This document shows, in pieces, positions 25,677-33,849 of a stretch of DNA of 64,000 bases; the first letter of the stretch is position 1; every line of letters begins with the position of its first letter. This DNA comes from Chloroflexota bacterium (GTDB lineage Bacteria; Chloroflexota; Anaerolineae; UBA1429), in contig JAAYDC010000014.1 of NCBI GenBank assembly GCA_012729455.1, forward strand, positions 1 to 64,000, written 5' to 3'. The notes under the pieces were generated by a model. That model searched no databases, had not been told where the DNA came from, and saw only the letters and a program-made list of their open reading frames with translations. Position numbers and translations under genes: made by a program.

Positions 25677-26638
25677 GCTGGTACCCCGCTGTGCCACACA
25701 GCAGTTGCGCTGGCTTTCAGCAGGGCGCGTTCGATATCAATAATAGCCTCAGGGGGTGCCAGGGCGATGATGCAGCCGCCCATGCCCCCGCCGGAGAGCT
25801 TGGCGCCCCACGCGCCCGCCCCTATAGCGGCTTTGATGAGCGCCTCAAGGCGCGGGTGCGAGACGCCCAGTTCCTGCAGCAGCAGCTGGTTAGTGACCAT
25901 AGCACTGGCCAGGGTATGCCAGTCGCCCTTGTGCCATGCTGCCAATCCAGAGCTGGCGACGCGACCAATGGCGTTCAAGGTCCTGCCTATCTCTTGGGGT
26001 TGTGACGCAAGGCACTCGCGCACGGCGGCCACCGCCGTATGGGTTTGCGAGGCGATCCCGCTGGAAGCGATGATCATACAGGGTGCTGGCAGACCGTCGA
26101 GCAGCTTGATCGGCTGGCCGCGCTCGTAATAAATCGCCCGTTCGTAAGCGATGACGGTGTTATCGATACCGCTGGGGGTGCCATGGTGCACCACCTCGGC
26201 GGCATAAGCGGCCTGCGAGACGGCTTCGGGCGGCAGCTCGGTATCGTACCAGGCTGCCATCGCGCGCACCAGCGCCACCGCCGTGGCTGCGCCACTGCCC
26301 AAACCACTGGCCAGAGGGATGTCGGAGGTGATCAGGAATTCCGCTTCCGGCAGTGGGCGCCGGAGCACCAGCATGGTTTGCTCAAGAGCTGTTCGGATAG
26401 CGCGCGCGGTCAGGTCGGCAGGTACAGACGCCAGATCGCCGAACACAAAACGGCGCCCGAGTTCGCGTGATTCGACCACCAGGGCTTTCGAGCCGGGTTG
26501 CGGTGTGATCTGCACCCTGGTACGCAGCTGGGGAAACGGCACTGCCAGGGCCGGCTCGCCATAGACTACGGCGTGTTCGCCAAGCAAAATGGCCTTGGCG
26601 CAGGCGCTGACAGTTTGGGTAGCAGGATGTGCTGACAT
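25673..26638 (-). CDS. mvk: Mevalonate kinase
   Basis: 321 residues, normal for bacterial and archaeal mevalonate kinases of the GHMP family. Motifs: AKAILLGEHAVVYGEPALAVP (motif 1), SDIPLASGLGSGAATAVALVRAM (ATP-binding motif 2), GTPSGIDNTVIAY and AKLSGGGMGGCIIALA (motif 3). It phosphorylates mevalonate to 5-phosphomevalonate. ATG 26638 is chosen because GTG 26653 adds only YHRG-like residues, but its GAGG is only one base away, so the start is uncertain. It lies downstream of thiolase, HMG-CoA synthase and reductase, so this one transcript encodes acetyl-CoA to phosphomevalonate. No phosphomevalonate kinase, decarboxylase or isopentenyl phosphate kinase gene is in the window. Confidence 0.93.
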   Translation of the reverse strand: MSAHPATQTVSACAKAILLGEHAVVYGEPALAVPFPQLRTRVQITPQPGSKALVVESRELGRRFVFGDLASVPADLTARAIRTALEQTMLVLRRPLPEAEFLITSDIPLASGLGSGAATAVALVRAMAAWYDTELPPEAVSQAAYAAEVVHHGTPSGIDNTVIAYERAIYYERGQPIKLLDGLPAPCMIIASSGIASQTHTAVAAVRECLASQPQEIGRTLNAIGRVASSGLAAWHKGDWHTLASAMVTNQLLLQELGVSHPRLEALIKAAIGAGAWGAKLSGGGMGGCIIALAPPEAIIDIERALLKASATAVWHSGVPA

Positions 26639-26683
26639 ACCTCGATGATACACGTATCCGCGTAGTTTGTCAGCGCGAGTGTA

Positions 26684-26887
26684 CTAGACGCGCAATACGG
26701 TGCGAAAGCCTCGCACGCCATAGTACGAGTCGGCGTCATTGTGGTAGATACAGACCTGATCGCAGCGCCGGTCGCCAAGGATAGCACCGCCCAAACGGCG
26801 GATCACCTGCGGCGTCTTGAGCCAGCTGGAGGTCTTGAGGTCGTATTCACCCGCAGCCTGCAGGGCGTGGTACTGCGCCTCGTCCAT
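26684..26887 (-). pseudogene. C-terminal fragment of a DUF4256 protein
   Basis: A 67-codon frame (MDEAQYHALQAAGEYDLKTS, then SWLKTPQVIRRLGGAILGDRR and HNDADSYYGVRGFRTVLRV) that matches the last third of DUF4256 proteins, which are about 185 residues long. From memory the family ends with FDLKTSSW, KTP, IRKLGGALFCDRRYD, YHNGAESYYAARGFRGSLRV. The first two thirds are missing; the frame begins 4 bases after the DUF35 stop and has no ribosome site. It is probably a remnant brought in or left behind by a rearrangement, sitting between DUF35 and mevalonate kinase. Whether it is still translated by coupling to the DUF35 gene is open. Confidence 0.7.
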
Positions 26888-26891
26888 CAGC

Positions 26892-27302
26892 TCAGTGCTT
26901 GGCAGCCGCAGCCAGTTCTGGGCGAAATTTGAAATGATAGTTGATGATGCCGTCATCGCCTTCTTCGTTGATGTGGCGGGTGACCATCTCAACCGGCATG
27001 CCGATAAACACCTCGTCGGAAGCCACATCGGTAAGCTGTGCGGTAACCAGCGGGCCTTCTTCGGTCTTGACCAGGGCGGCCACGTAAGGAGTCTGGCCCT
27101 CAAATCCGCGCGGAGCCACGCTCATGGTCGTGTACGAGTAAACTGTGCCGTGCCCCGAAAAAGCCAGCGGCTCTTTGGCTGGGCCGCCGCAGTGCGGGCA
27201 GATATCGCGCGGCGGAAAGAGTTTGGCATGGCACTGCGGACAGATCTCGCCCACAAAGCCAAGACGGAACTTGCGTGTGCGCCATGATGATGCCAGGCTC
27301 AT
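26892..27302 (-). CDS. DUF35-type zinc ribbon/OB-fold acyl-CoA-binding protein
   Basis: 136 residues, ATG 27302 after GGAGAATTTA. The N-terminal rubredoxin-like zinc ribbon has CPQC and CPHC (residues 21-39) and the C-terminal half is an OB fold (GHGTVYSYTTMSVAPRGFEGQTPYVAALVKTEEGPLVTAQLTD). In archaea such proteins form a complex with acetoacetyl-CoA thiolase and HMG-CoA synthase and channel the intermediate. The gene order here (synthase, thiolase, DUF35) is the archaeal one, which supports the same role. Confidence 0.92.
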   Translation of the reverse strand: MSLASSWRTRKFRLGFVGEICPQCHAKLFPPRDICPHCGGPAKEPLAFSGHGTVYSYTTMSVAPRGFEGQTPYVAALVKTEEGPLVTAQLTDVASDEVFIGMPVEMVTRHINEEGDDGIINYHFKFRPELAAAAKH

Positions 27303-27313
27303 TAAATTCTCCT

Positions 27314-28471
27314 TTAACTCACTCGTTCAAAAATGTGTGTGATGATGTTGGCGCCGCTCCCGCCAATGTTCTGGGTCATGCCCAGCACACAGCCAGGGAT
27401 CTGGTTGGCGCCTGCTTCGCCGCGCAGCTGGGTGACGGCTTCGAGTGCCTGATAAGTGCCGGTAGCGCCTACCGGATGCCCGCGCGCCTTGAGCCCGCCC
27501 ATGGTGGCGATAGGGATACGCCCGCTCAGGCTGATGGCCTCTTCCATGGCCAGACGCACGCCCTGTCCGCGCTCCGCAAAGCCGTTGGCTTCCAGCGATA
27601 GCGCCGACATGATGGTAAAGGCGTCGTGCAGCTCGAAAAAGTCAATGTCCTCCGGCTGGATGCCGGCCTGCGCGTAGGCATTCAGCGACGAAATGCGTGC
27701 TGCGCGCAGCTCGAGGATATCGGCGCGGTCATGTATCGCCAGGGCATCGGTGGCAGCCGCAGATGCGGCGATGCGCACCAACGGTTTGCCCAAGCTGCGC
27801 GCCAGATCGAGCGGTGCCAGCACCAATGCCGCAGCCCCGTCGGCAATGCCGGCAGAATCCAGCAGCCCGACCGGCTCGGCGATCAGTTTGGCCTTCATAA
27901 AGGCTTCGGGCGTGATGGCGCGGCGGAACATGGCGGCCGGGTTGTTGACGGCATTGCGGTGCGCGGTGACGGCAAAGTTGGCAAAATCCGCGCGCTGGTA
28001 TCCATACTCGTACAGATAACGCTGCATCAACAGGGCATTGAGCCCCACAAAACTCAGGCCGTGCGCCACCTCATTTTCGGCATCGGCAGCCGCTGCCAGC
28101 GCCACAGTGGTATCAGGCTGGGAGGTCTCGGTCATCTTTTCGACGCCGCACACCACCACGGTCTCGGCCATCCCGCCTGCCACCATTATATAACCCTGGT
28201 GCAGTGCGGCGGCCCCCGAGGCACAGCCCGCCTCGATCTTGGCAGCGGGCACACCGCGGATGCCGGCATAGTCGGCAATCAGCGCGCCCAAGTTCTCCTG
28301 GCCGCACGAGAGCCCCGAGAGCATGTTACCCACCAGCAGAGCATCCGGCAGGCCCGTGCCGGCGTCTTCCAGCGCCAGATAGGTGGCCTCCGAACCCAGG
28401 ATGCGCAACGACGACTCCCAGTGTTCGCCCACGGGGGTCTGACCGAGCCCAATAACCGCTACCTCTCTCAC
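27314..28471 (-). CDS. Acetoacetyl-CoA thiolase (archaeal-type, mevalonate pathway)
   Basis: 385 residues from GTG 28471, which has AGAGG five bases upstream. Catalytic Cys83 lies in KIEAGCASGAAALHQ; other thiolase motifs are FFELHDAFTIMSALSLEANGF, GGLKARGHPVGATGTYQALEAVTQLRG and a C-terminal GMTQNIGGSGANIITHIF that has no second Cys-Gly pair of the classical biosynthetic thiolases. This is the archaeal/SCPx-like form that joins two acetyl-CoA and works together with HMG-CoA synthase and the DUF35 protein. The gene begins 8 bases after the synthase stop and is followed 11 bases later by the DUF35 gene. Confidence 0.92.
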   Translation of the reverse strand: MREVAVIGLGQTPVGEHWESSLRILGSEATYLALEDAGTGLPDALLVGNMLSGLSCGQENLGALIADYAGIRGVPAAKIEAGCASGAAALHQGYIMVAGGMAETVVVCGVEKMTETSQPDTTVALAAAADAENEVAHGLSFVGLNALLMQRYLYEYGYQRADFANFAVTAHRNAVNNPAAMFRRAITPEAFMKAKLIAEPVGLLDSAGIADGAAALVLAPLDLARSLGKPLVRIAASAAATDALAIHDRADILELRAARISSLNAYAQAGIQPEDIDFFELHDAFTIMSALSLEANGFAERGQGVRLAMEEAISLSGRIPIATMGGLKARGHPVGATGTYQALEAVTQLRGEAGANQIPGCVLGMTQNIGGSGANIITHIFERVS

Positions 28472-28479
28472 GGCAGCCT

Positions 28480-29532
28480 CTAGTGCATCACCAGCTGGCC
28501 GCGCAGGCGCAGGTAGGTGGCGTAATCAATGATCGTCTTGCGTTCGATATAGGCGCGTGTGGTCGGTGCGAGGGACTGCCGTTTGGGCAGGGTGTCGGTT
28601 ACCAGCCAGCTAAAGGCATCGCTGCCAGCGCCCGACCCAAACGATACCAGCAGAATACGATCGCCGGGCTGGGCGATATCGAGCACCGCGCTCATCCCCA
28701 ACAACGACGACCCGGCATAGGCGTTGCCGATCTCGTTGGCCAGTAACCCCGGGCTATACTGCTCGGACTTGAAACCCAGTTGCCTGGCGGCACGCTCCGG
28801 GAAGCGCGGGTTGGGCTGATGAAATACGGCGTAACGATAGTCACTCGCGCTGCGCCCCAGGCCTTCCATCAGGCTGCGCACCGACGAGAGCACATGCGCA
28901 AAGTAACCCGGCTCGCCGGTAAAGCGCCCCCCATGACGAGGATAGTTTTGCCCTGGCCGCCGCCAGAAATCGGGCGTGTCAGAGACATATGAGTAGGAGC
29001 CTTCCAGCGTGGCACAACCAGCCTCAGCCGGCCCCACGATGTAGGCTGCCCCGCCAGCTGCCGCGGTGTATTCCAGGGCATCGCCGGGGCGCCCTTGGGC
29101 GGTATCCGCGCCGATCGCCATGGCATAGCCGGCCATGCCCGATCCTACCAGAGCGATGCCCGCCTGCAGCGCTTCGGTGCCGGCCTTGCAGGCGAACTGC
29201 AGGTCAGCCGCCAGGCAGGCGTTGCCCACACCCAGGGCCTCGGCCACCACCGTCGAGCTGGGTTTGACGGCATAGGGGTGCGACTCGCTGCCGATCCACA
29301 CGGCGCGTAAAAGCACCGGGTCGATCCGAGCGCGCGCCACAGCATTACGGGCCGCCTCGATAGCGATCGTGACCGTGTCTTCATCCAGACCCGGGACGCT
29401 CTTGAACGCCACTGTGCCTTCTTCGTCGCCGCCCCAAATGCGGCTGATCTCGCTGGCCGGCAGGCGGTAGCGCGGGATATAGGCGCCATACCCGACAAGA
29501 CCGACACTGCGCAAGGGTCTCATCACACTCAT
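28480..29532 (-). CDS. Hydroxymethylglutaryl-CoA synthase (archaeal-type)
   Basis: 350 residues from ATG 29532, which overlaps the reductase stop (ATGA). The alternative ATG at 29523 gives MRPLRSVG. It opens VGLVGYGAYIPRYRLPASEI. The acylated Cys is C115 in ADLQFACKAGTEALQ, as in archaeal HMG-CoA synthases and KAS III relatives. Further motifs: VFHQPNPRFPERAARQLGF (catalytic His) and NEIGNAYAGSSLLGMSAVLD. It condenses acetoacetyl-CoA with acetyl-CoA. The order synthase-thiolase-DUF35 is characteristic of archaea and of bacterial lineages that acquired this pathway. Confidence 0.93.
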   Translation of the reverse strand: MSVMRPLRSVGLVGYGAYIPRYRLPASEISRIWGGDEEGTVAFKSVPGLDEDTVTIAIEAARNAVARARIDPVLLRAVWIGSESHPYAVKPSSTVVAEALGVGNACLAADLQFACKAGTEALQAGIALVGSGMAGYAMAIGADTAQGRPGDALEYTAAAGGAAYIVGPAEAGCATLEGSYSYVSDTPDFWRRPGQNYPRHGGRFTGEPGYFAHVLSSVRSLMEGLGRSASDYRYAVFHQPNPRFPERAARQLGFKSEQYSPGLLANEIGNAYAGSSLLGMSAVLDIAQPGDRILLVSFGSGAGSDAFSWLVTDTLPKRQSLAPTTRAYIERKTIIDYATYLRLRGQLVMH

Positions 29533-30866
29533 GGGGTGCACCCCCTGAGCTCGGCCAGCAGCACCTGGGCGGCGTCGGAACGCACGGTGCGCGCTGTGAT
29601 CATGGCTGCTGCCAGCTGCTCGATTTCATCGCCCTGTGCGCCAGCCGCCATCGCCACCTGGCGGGCATGCAGACGCATGTGTCCACGCTGGATGCCCTCC
29701 ATCGCCAAAGCGCGCAGGGCGGCCAGGTTTTGGCCCAAACCCACGGCAGCAGCAATGCCCGCCAGTTCACTGGCGTGCTCAACCTGGAGGATGCGCAGGC
29801 TCAGGCGCGCCTGCGGATGCGAACGCGTGGCTCCGCCAAAGGTGGCGGCTGCCATGGGCAGCTCGATGCTGCCGACCAGGTCACCCTCAGGCGCAATCTC
29901 CCAGCTGGTGAGAGGCAGATACGCCCCGCTGTGAGCGGCATAGGCATGTGCCCCCGCTTCGACAGCGCGCCAGTCGTTGCCGGTCGCCAACATCAGCGCA
30001 TCGATGCCGTTCATAATGCCCTTGTTGTGGGTGGCAGCTCGGTAGGGGTCGGCTTGGGCAAAAGTGTGCGCTTCAACAATGCGCCCTACAGCCGCCTCGC
30101 CGCTGAATTCGGAAGTGGCGAGCAGTTCGGCCGAAACACGGCAGCTGGCTCGCGCCAGGCGCCGGTCGGCCAGGTTGGAGACGATGCGCAGGCCCACCCG
30201 TCCACCGCTGATGCGTTCGACAGCAGGGGTGAGGGCTTCAACCGCGGTGTTGACGGCGTTGGCGCCCATGGCGTCGCGCACATCCAGGATGAGGTGCAGC
30301 GCCAGCATCGCCCCGATCGCTGTTTCGAGCACGCGCACCTCGATATCGCGCGCCCCGCCGCCCAGCGAAACCAGCACCGCATCGGCCTGGTTGGCGAGTG
30401 CCAGCAGTTCCTCACGCGCTGCCAGCAGGCGCTCGCGGGCGGCTTGCGGGTCGGGCAGGTCCAGGATCTGGATCTGGCCGATCATGCGCGGCTCATCCAC
30501 CTGCGTGCTAAATCCGCCGCTATCTCGCACCAGGCGCGCGGCATTGCTCAGGCCTGCCACCACGGAGGGCTCTTCGACCACCATGGGGATCAGCCGGTCG
30601 CGTCCGTCGATGGTAAAGTTCATCGCCATGCCGATGGGCAGGGCATACACACCGATCACGTTCTCGATCATGTGCTCAGCCTGCTCAAGGCTCAGCCCTT
30701 GGGCAGGATCGTAGGCAGCGAGATCGTCAAGCGGGATACCGGCGGTATCCGCCACGAGGGCGCGTTTGGCGTCCATGTTCAGTTGATAAAATCCGGCAAT
30801 GCGCGAGTTCGTAAGAGAATCCTCCAGCGTGACACGGGCACTATTATAGGGTGTCTCAACTGTCAA
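29529..30866 (-). CDS. Hydroxymethylglutaryl-CoA reductase, class II-like
   Basis: Up to 445 residues. It reduces HMG-CoA to mevalonate. Motifs include ENVIGVYALPIGMAMNF, DVRDAMGANAVNTAVEAL, THNKGIMNGIDALMLATGND and GHMRLHARQVAMAAG, matching the catalytic Glu, Asp, Lys and His regions. The conserved N-terminal SRIAGFYQL needs a start before it, but no ATG or GTG lies in frame there. The longest frame starts at TTG 30866, where the TTGACA looks like promoter sequence. A GGAGG eight bases before an in-frame ACG (at 30818-30816) gives MNSRIAGFY, so an ACG start is possible. The first ATG in frame falls after SRIAGFY. First gene of the 30.9-18.9 kb series. Confidence 0.9.
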   Translation of the reverse strand: MTVETPYNSARVTLEDSLTNSRIAGFYQLNMDAKRALVADTAGIPLDDLAAYDPAQGLSLEQAEHMIENVIGVYALPIGMAMNFTIDGRDRLIPMVVEEPSVVAGLSNAARLVRDSGGFSTQVDEPRMIGQIQILDLPDPQAARERLLAAREELLALANQADAVLVSLGGGARDIEVRVLETAIGAMLALHLILDVRDAMGANAVNTAVEALTPAVERISGGRVGLRIVSNLADRRLARASCRVSAELLATSEFSGEAAVGRIVEAHTFAQADPYRAATHNKGIMNGIDALMLATGNDWRAVEAGAHAYAAHSGAYLPLTSWEIAPEGDLVGSIELPMAAATFGGATRSHPQARLSLRILQVEHASELAGIAAAVGLGQNLAALRALAMEGIQRGHMRLHARQVAMAAGAQGDEIEQLAAAMITARTVRSDAAQVLLAELRGCTP

Positions 30867-30914
30867 AAGCTCTCAGGGTGGCTATCAGGAGCTATCAGGC
30901 TGCGGTGGTATAAC

Positions 30915-30948
30915 AAAAAACGGGCAGGAGCGTGTGCTCCTGCCCGTT
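30915..30948 (-). terminator. Rho-independent terminator of the DUF4013 gene
   Basis: On the minus strand AACGGGCAGGAGC pairs perfectly with GCTCCTGCCCGTT (13 bp, loop ACAC) and is followed by a run of T (30920-30915). It ends the transcript of the gene stopping at 30962, just before the HMG-CoA reductase gene. Confidence 0.9.
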
Positions 30949-30961
30949 ATGAGTGCACGGT

Positions 30962-31648
30962 TTACTGTTCGGGGATGACGGGAGCCACCGGCGTCGCGGC
31001 AACACCTGAAATGATGTTGTTATACTGCGCCAGCAGGTGCATCACAGCCAGGTTGGCAATCACCATGGTAAAGAGGGTGCCGATACCACAGATGATACCA
31101 CCAACCAGTCCAGCCACCAGGTTCACCACCACGGACATGATCACCACCATAGCGTATTCCTTGGTATTGGCTTTGGTCAGTGCAATGACATCCTTAATCT
31201 TGAAAAACGAGCCGATCGATTCGCCCTGACGAGCAAAGTTGAGGATCGCCGCAGGCGAGATAATCGCCACGAACAAGCCCCAAACGACTTGGACAATGGT
31301 CTGACCACATGCACAAATCGTGCTGATTGTGCTAGGCGAGTCACTGGAGGCATCAGCAGTAGCAGCTATGATTACTGAGGCAACTATAGAAACAAGTACC
31401 GCAGGCAGGGCATAGATAAACAAGCCGATCAAAATCTTGGCGCCAGCGGCCAAGTCGCCGCCCCAGTTATCCCACTCGGGGAGGGGTAGTTCTCGTCCGG
31501 CAGCCTGGTTTTTGAGCTGACGCAGCGCGTACCCCTGGGTAATCATCTGCCCCAGCACCGGGATAATGTTGACCAAACCCCCAATACCGATCTTTTTGAG
31601 CCAGTCCTTGTCCTCAAAGACGAACTTGAACACGCGACTCGAATCCAT
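30962..31648 (-). CDS. DUF4013-family membrane protein
   Basis: 228 residues, AGGAGGAAAGA before ATG 31648. After a short amphipathic N-terminus (VFKFVFEDKDWLKKIGIGGL) there are five to six membrane helices, including VPVLGQMITQGYALRQLKNQ and the DUF4013 signature with LPEWDNWGGDLAAGAKILI. The C-terminus ends in a short Pro/Val tail. The function of the family is unknown; it is often found in archaea and Chloroflexota. It is transcribed alone between a clear promoter and a terminator. Confidence 0.8.
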   Translation of the reverse strand: MDSSRVFKFVFEDKDWLKKIGIGGLVNIIPVLGQMITQGYALRQLKNQAAGRELPLPEWDNWGGDLAAGAKILIGLFIYALPAVLVSIVASVIIAATADASSDSPSTISTICACGQTIVQVVWGLFVAIISPAAILNFARQGESIGSFFKIKDVIALTKANTKEYAMVVIMSVVVNLVAGLVGGIICGIGTLFTMVIANLAVMHLLAQYNNIISGVAATPVAPVIPEQ

Positions 31649-31697
31649 TCTTTCCTCCTGTTTCGTAAAACTTCTTATCAGCCCCGCTTACCTTGAT

Positions 31698-31725
31698 ATT
31701 ATAACTGAAATAAAAATCATATCAA
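31698..31725 (-). promoter_or_regulatory. Strong sigma-70-like promoter of the DUF4013 gene
   Basis: Minus strand TTGATA (31725-31720), a 16-base spacer, and perfect TATAAT (31703-31698), about 50 bases before ATG 31648. The -35 box overlaps the end of the DUF2085 gene. Confidence 0.75.
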
Positions 31726-32291
31726 TAGGCAAACCCCCACAGGCTAAAAACCAATCGCACCAATGCCAGCGCCGCGAGCTCCAGAACACCGGCAGCTGTC
31801 CCAGCCGCCAAGCGCCAGACCGGGCGAAGCCGCCCGATCAGTTTTAAATGAAACAGCAACACCGTATTAACCAGGGCAAAGACCGCCACCACGCTCAGGC
31901 CGATGACTGTTTGCCACAGCCATAGCGGAGCCGCCAGCTCAAAGGCCAGGCAGAGCAGTGCACTGCCCGCCATGGCGCCGGTGAGCCAGCGCAGCGTATT
32001 GCTGGGAGTGTACAGCAGCCCGCCACCGCTCAGATATTCCCAGGCCGAATTGAGCCCGTCAAGTGCCCACAGCGCCAGCATGGCCGCCAATACCGCGGCT
32101 GTTGCCCCGCGAGGGAGCGCCATGCGCCCGCGCCGCAGGATGCCCACCAGCACGACGATGCCCCAGTTAGCCGCCAGATACATGCCTGTGCAGCGTGCGC
32201 ACAGGGGCAAAGCCCCGCCGGTGACCTGCAAACTGTGGTGGGACATCTGATGACAGATGCCGCTCAGCAACCACTCTAGCAGCTCGCTCAT
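31722..32291 (-). CDS. DUF2085 membrane protein
   Basis: 189 residues from ATG 32291. The family signature is present near the N-terminus: GICHQMSHHSL followed by PLCARCTGMY, Cys and His residues that probably bind a metal at the membrane surface. Four to five helices follow. Function unknown. The gene is divergent from the M24-like gene at 32432. No clear promoter was seen in the 140 bases between them. Confidence 0.85.
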   Translation of the reverse strand: MSELLEWLLSGICHQMSHHSLQVTGGALPLCARCTGMYLAANWGIVVLVGILRRGRMALPRGATAAVLAAMLALWALDGLNSAWEYLSGGGLLYTPSNTLRWLTGAMAGSALLCLAFELAAPLWLWQTVIGLSVVAVFALVNTVLLFHLKLIGRLRPVWRLAAGTAAGVLELAALALVRLVFSLWGFAY

Positions 32292-32431
32292 CACTGACCT
32301 TGTATACGCACATCACCATGCAGGGTTGTAAAGATACCTGCATTATAGGAAGCAAATCCGTGCTGACAAGATGCCAAGCCATTGACGCGCCAGCTGGCTT
32401 ACGCTATCGTAATGGCGAAAGGCAGGTGGCT

Positions 32432-33841
32432 ATGCAACCCAAATCCTCCCGCTTGATCGAAACGACCTGGCCCGACATCCGGCCATTGCCCGAGCCTCCC
32501 GCACCGCTGGATACCGCTACCTATACCGCGCGCCTCGACCAGCTGCGCGCCATGATGGCTCCTACCGGTTATACCCATCTGGTGATCTATGGCGACCGTG
32601 AGCACTTTGCTAACCTGACCTATCTAACGGGCTTTGACCCGCGCTTTGAAGAAGCCCTGCTAGTGCTATCGGGCAACGACAAGCCGCTGATCATCGCCGG
32701 CAACGAGTCGCTCGGTTACCTGCCGATCAGTCCGCTCTACCGCGAGGGACTATTGCGCAGCGAGCGTTATGCCACCTTTTCGCTGCTCGACCAGCCGCGC
32801 CTGGGCTGCCGGCAGCTGGCCGAGATCCTCGCCGATGAACGCATTGGAGCGACCTCGCAGGTCGGCTGCGTGGGCTGGAAGTACCTCACCAGCCGCGAGC
32901 ATCCCAACGCGCGCCACGCCCTCGAGCTGCCCAGCTATATTGTCGATATCCTGCGAAGCCTGTGTCCTACCGAGCAGGTGTTCAATGCCAACGACCTTCT
33001 GATGCATCCGGCCTATGGCATGCGTGCCACCGTCAGCTCCGACGAAGCGGCTTATTTCGAATACACCAACGTTTTGGCCAGCGAGGGCATGCGCCGCATG
33101 CTACTGGGGTTAGAGCCCGACATGCCCGATTATGCCGTCGCCGAGCTTGCGCGCCTCAACGGCATGCCGCTCGGTTGCCACATGACGGTAGTGACGGGCG
33201 ATACGCGCGATTGCGGCATGAACAGTCCTCTCGGGGCGCCCGTGCGCCTTGGCGAGCCCTTTGCCGCCAACGTGAGCTACTGGGGCAGCAACTGCTGCCG
33301 TGCCGGCTGGGTGGCGGAGAGTTCCTCCGACTTGCCGCTGGGCTGCGAAGATTATGTCAGCACCTTTGCCGGCCCTTACATGGCTGCCATGGGCGAGTGG
33401 TTCCGCGCCCTAAAGATCGGCGCGACTGGCGGTGCCGTGCAACAGGTTATCGATGCGCTCCTGCCCGATGACATCTTTCACATCGAGCTGAACGCCGGCC
33501 ACCTGATCCATTACGACGAGTGGCTGTCATCGCCGATCAAACCCGGCTCAGAGATCCCGCTGCGCTCGGGGATGGTGATTCAATCTGACGTGATCCCCTC
33601 CTCATCCGACTATTTTTCGACGCGCATGGAGGATGGCTACCTGCTGGCCGACAATGCCCTGCAAAGCGAGCTGAGCAGCCGCTATCCCGAGTGTTATGCG
33701 CGCTGCCTGGAACGGCGTAGCTTTATGCGCAATGTCCTGGGCCTGCCGGTGGGCGACGACCTGCTGCCGCTTTCCAACCTAGCGGGGATTGTGCCGCCCT
33801 ACCTGCTTGATCCAACCACCCTGCTGGCTCTCGAGGCATAA
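32432..33841 (+). CDS. M24-family (creatinase/aminopeptidase P-like) protein with degenerate metal site
   Basis: 469 residues from ATG 32432 with AGGTGG upstream; an in-frame extension back to 32300 has no ribosome site. N-terminal creatinase-type domain (TYTARLDQLRAMMAPTGYTHLVIYGDREHFANLTYLTGF), then a pita-bread domain. In M24 peptidases five ligands (D, D, H, E, E) bind two metals. Here the segment where the two Asp should be reads FAANVSYWGSNCCRAGWVAE without Asp; a His-containing NAGHLIHYDEW and RMEDGYLLAD remain. This resembles creatinase, which needs no metal, or a non-catalytic homolog. It is followed 8 bases later by the hydrolase gene, so both may act on the same amide or ester substrate. 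Confidence 0.8.
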   Translation: MQPKSSRLIETTWPDIRPLPEPPAPLDTATYTARLDQLRAMMAPTGYTHLVIYGDREHFANLTYLTGFDPRFEEALLVLSGNDKPLIIAGNESLGYLPISPLYREGLLRSERYATFSLLDQPRLGCRQLAEILADERIGATSQVGCVGWKYLTSREHPNARHALELPSYIVDILRSLCPTEQVFNANDLLMHPAYGMRATVSSDEAAYFEYTNVLASEGMRRMLLGLEPDMPDYAVAELARLNGMPLGCHMTVVTGDTRDCGMNSPLGAPVRLGEPFAANVSYWGSNCCRAGWVAESSSDLPLGCEDYVSTFAGPYMAAMGEWFRALKIGATGGAVQQVIDALLPDDIFHIELNAGHLIHYDEWLSSPIKPGSEIPLRSGMVIQSDVIPSSSDYFSTRMEDGYLLADNALQSELSSRYPECYARCLERRSFMRNVLGLPVGDDLLPLSNLAGIVPPYLLDPTTLLALEA

Positions 33842-33849
33842 GGAGCGCC

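Noticed and set aside
29667-31229. Plus-strand open frame opposite HMG-CoA reductase
   Set aside because: The minus frame has the complete HMG-CoA reductase motifs.
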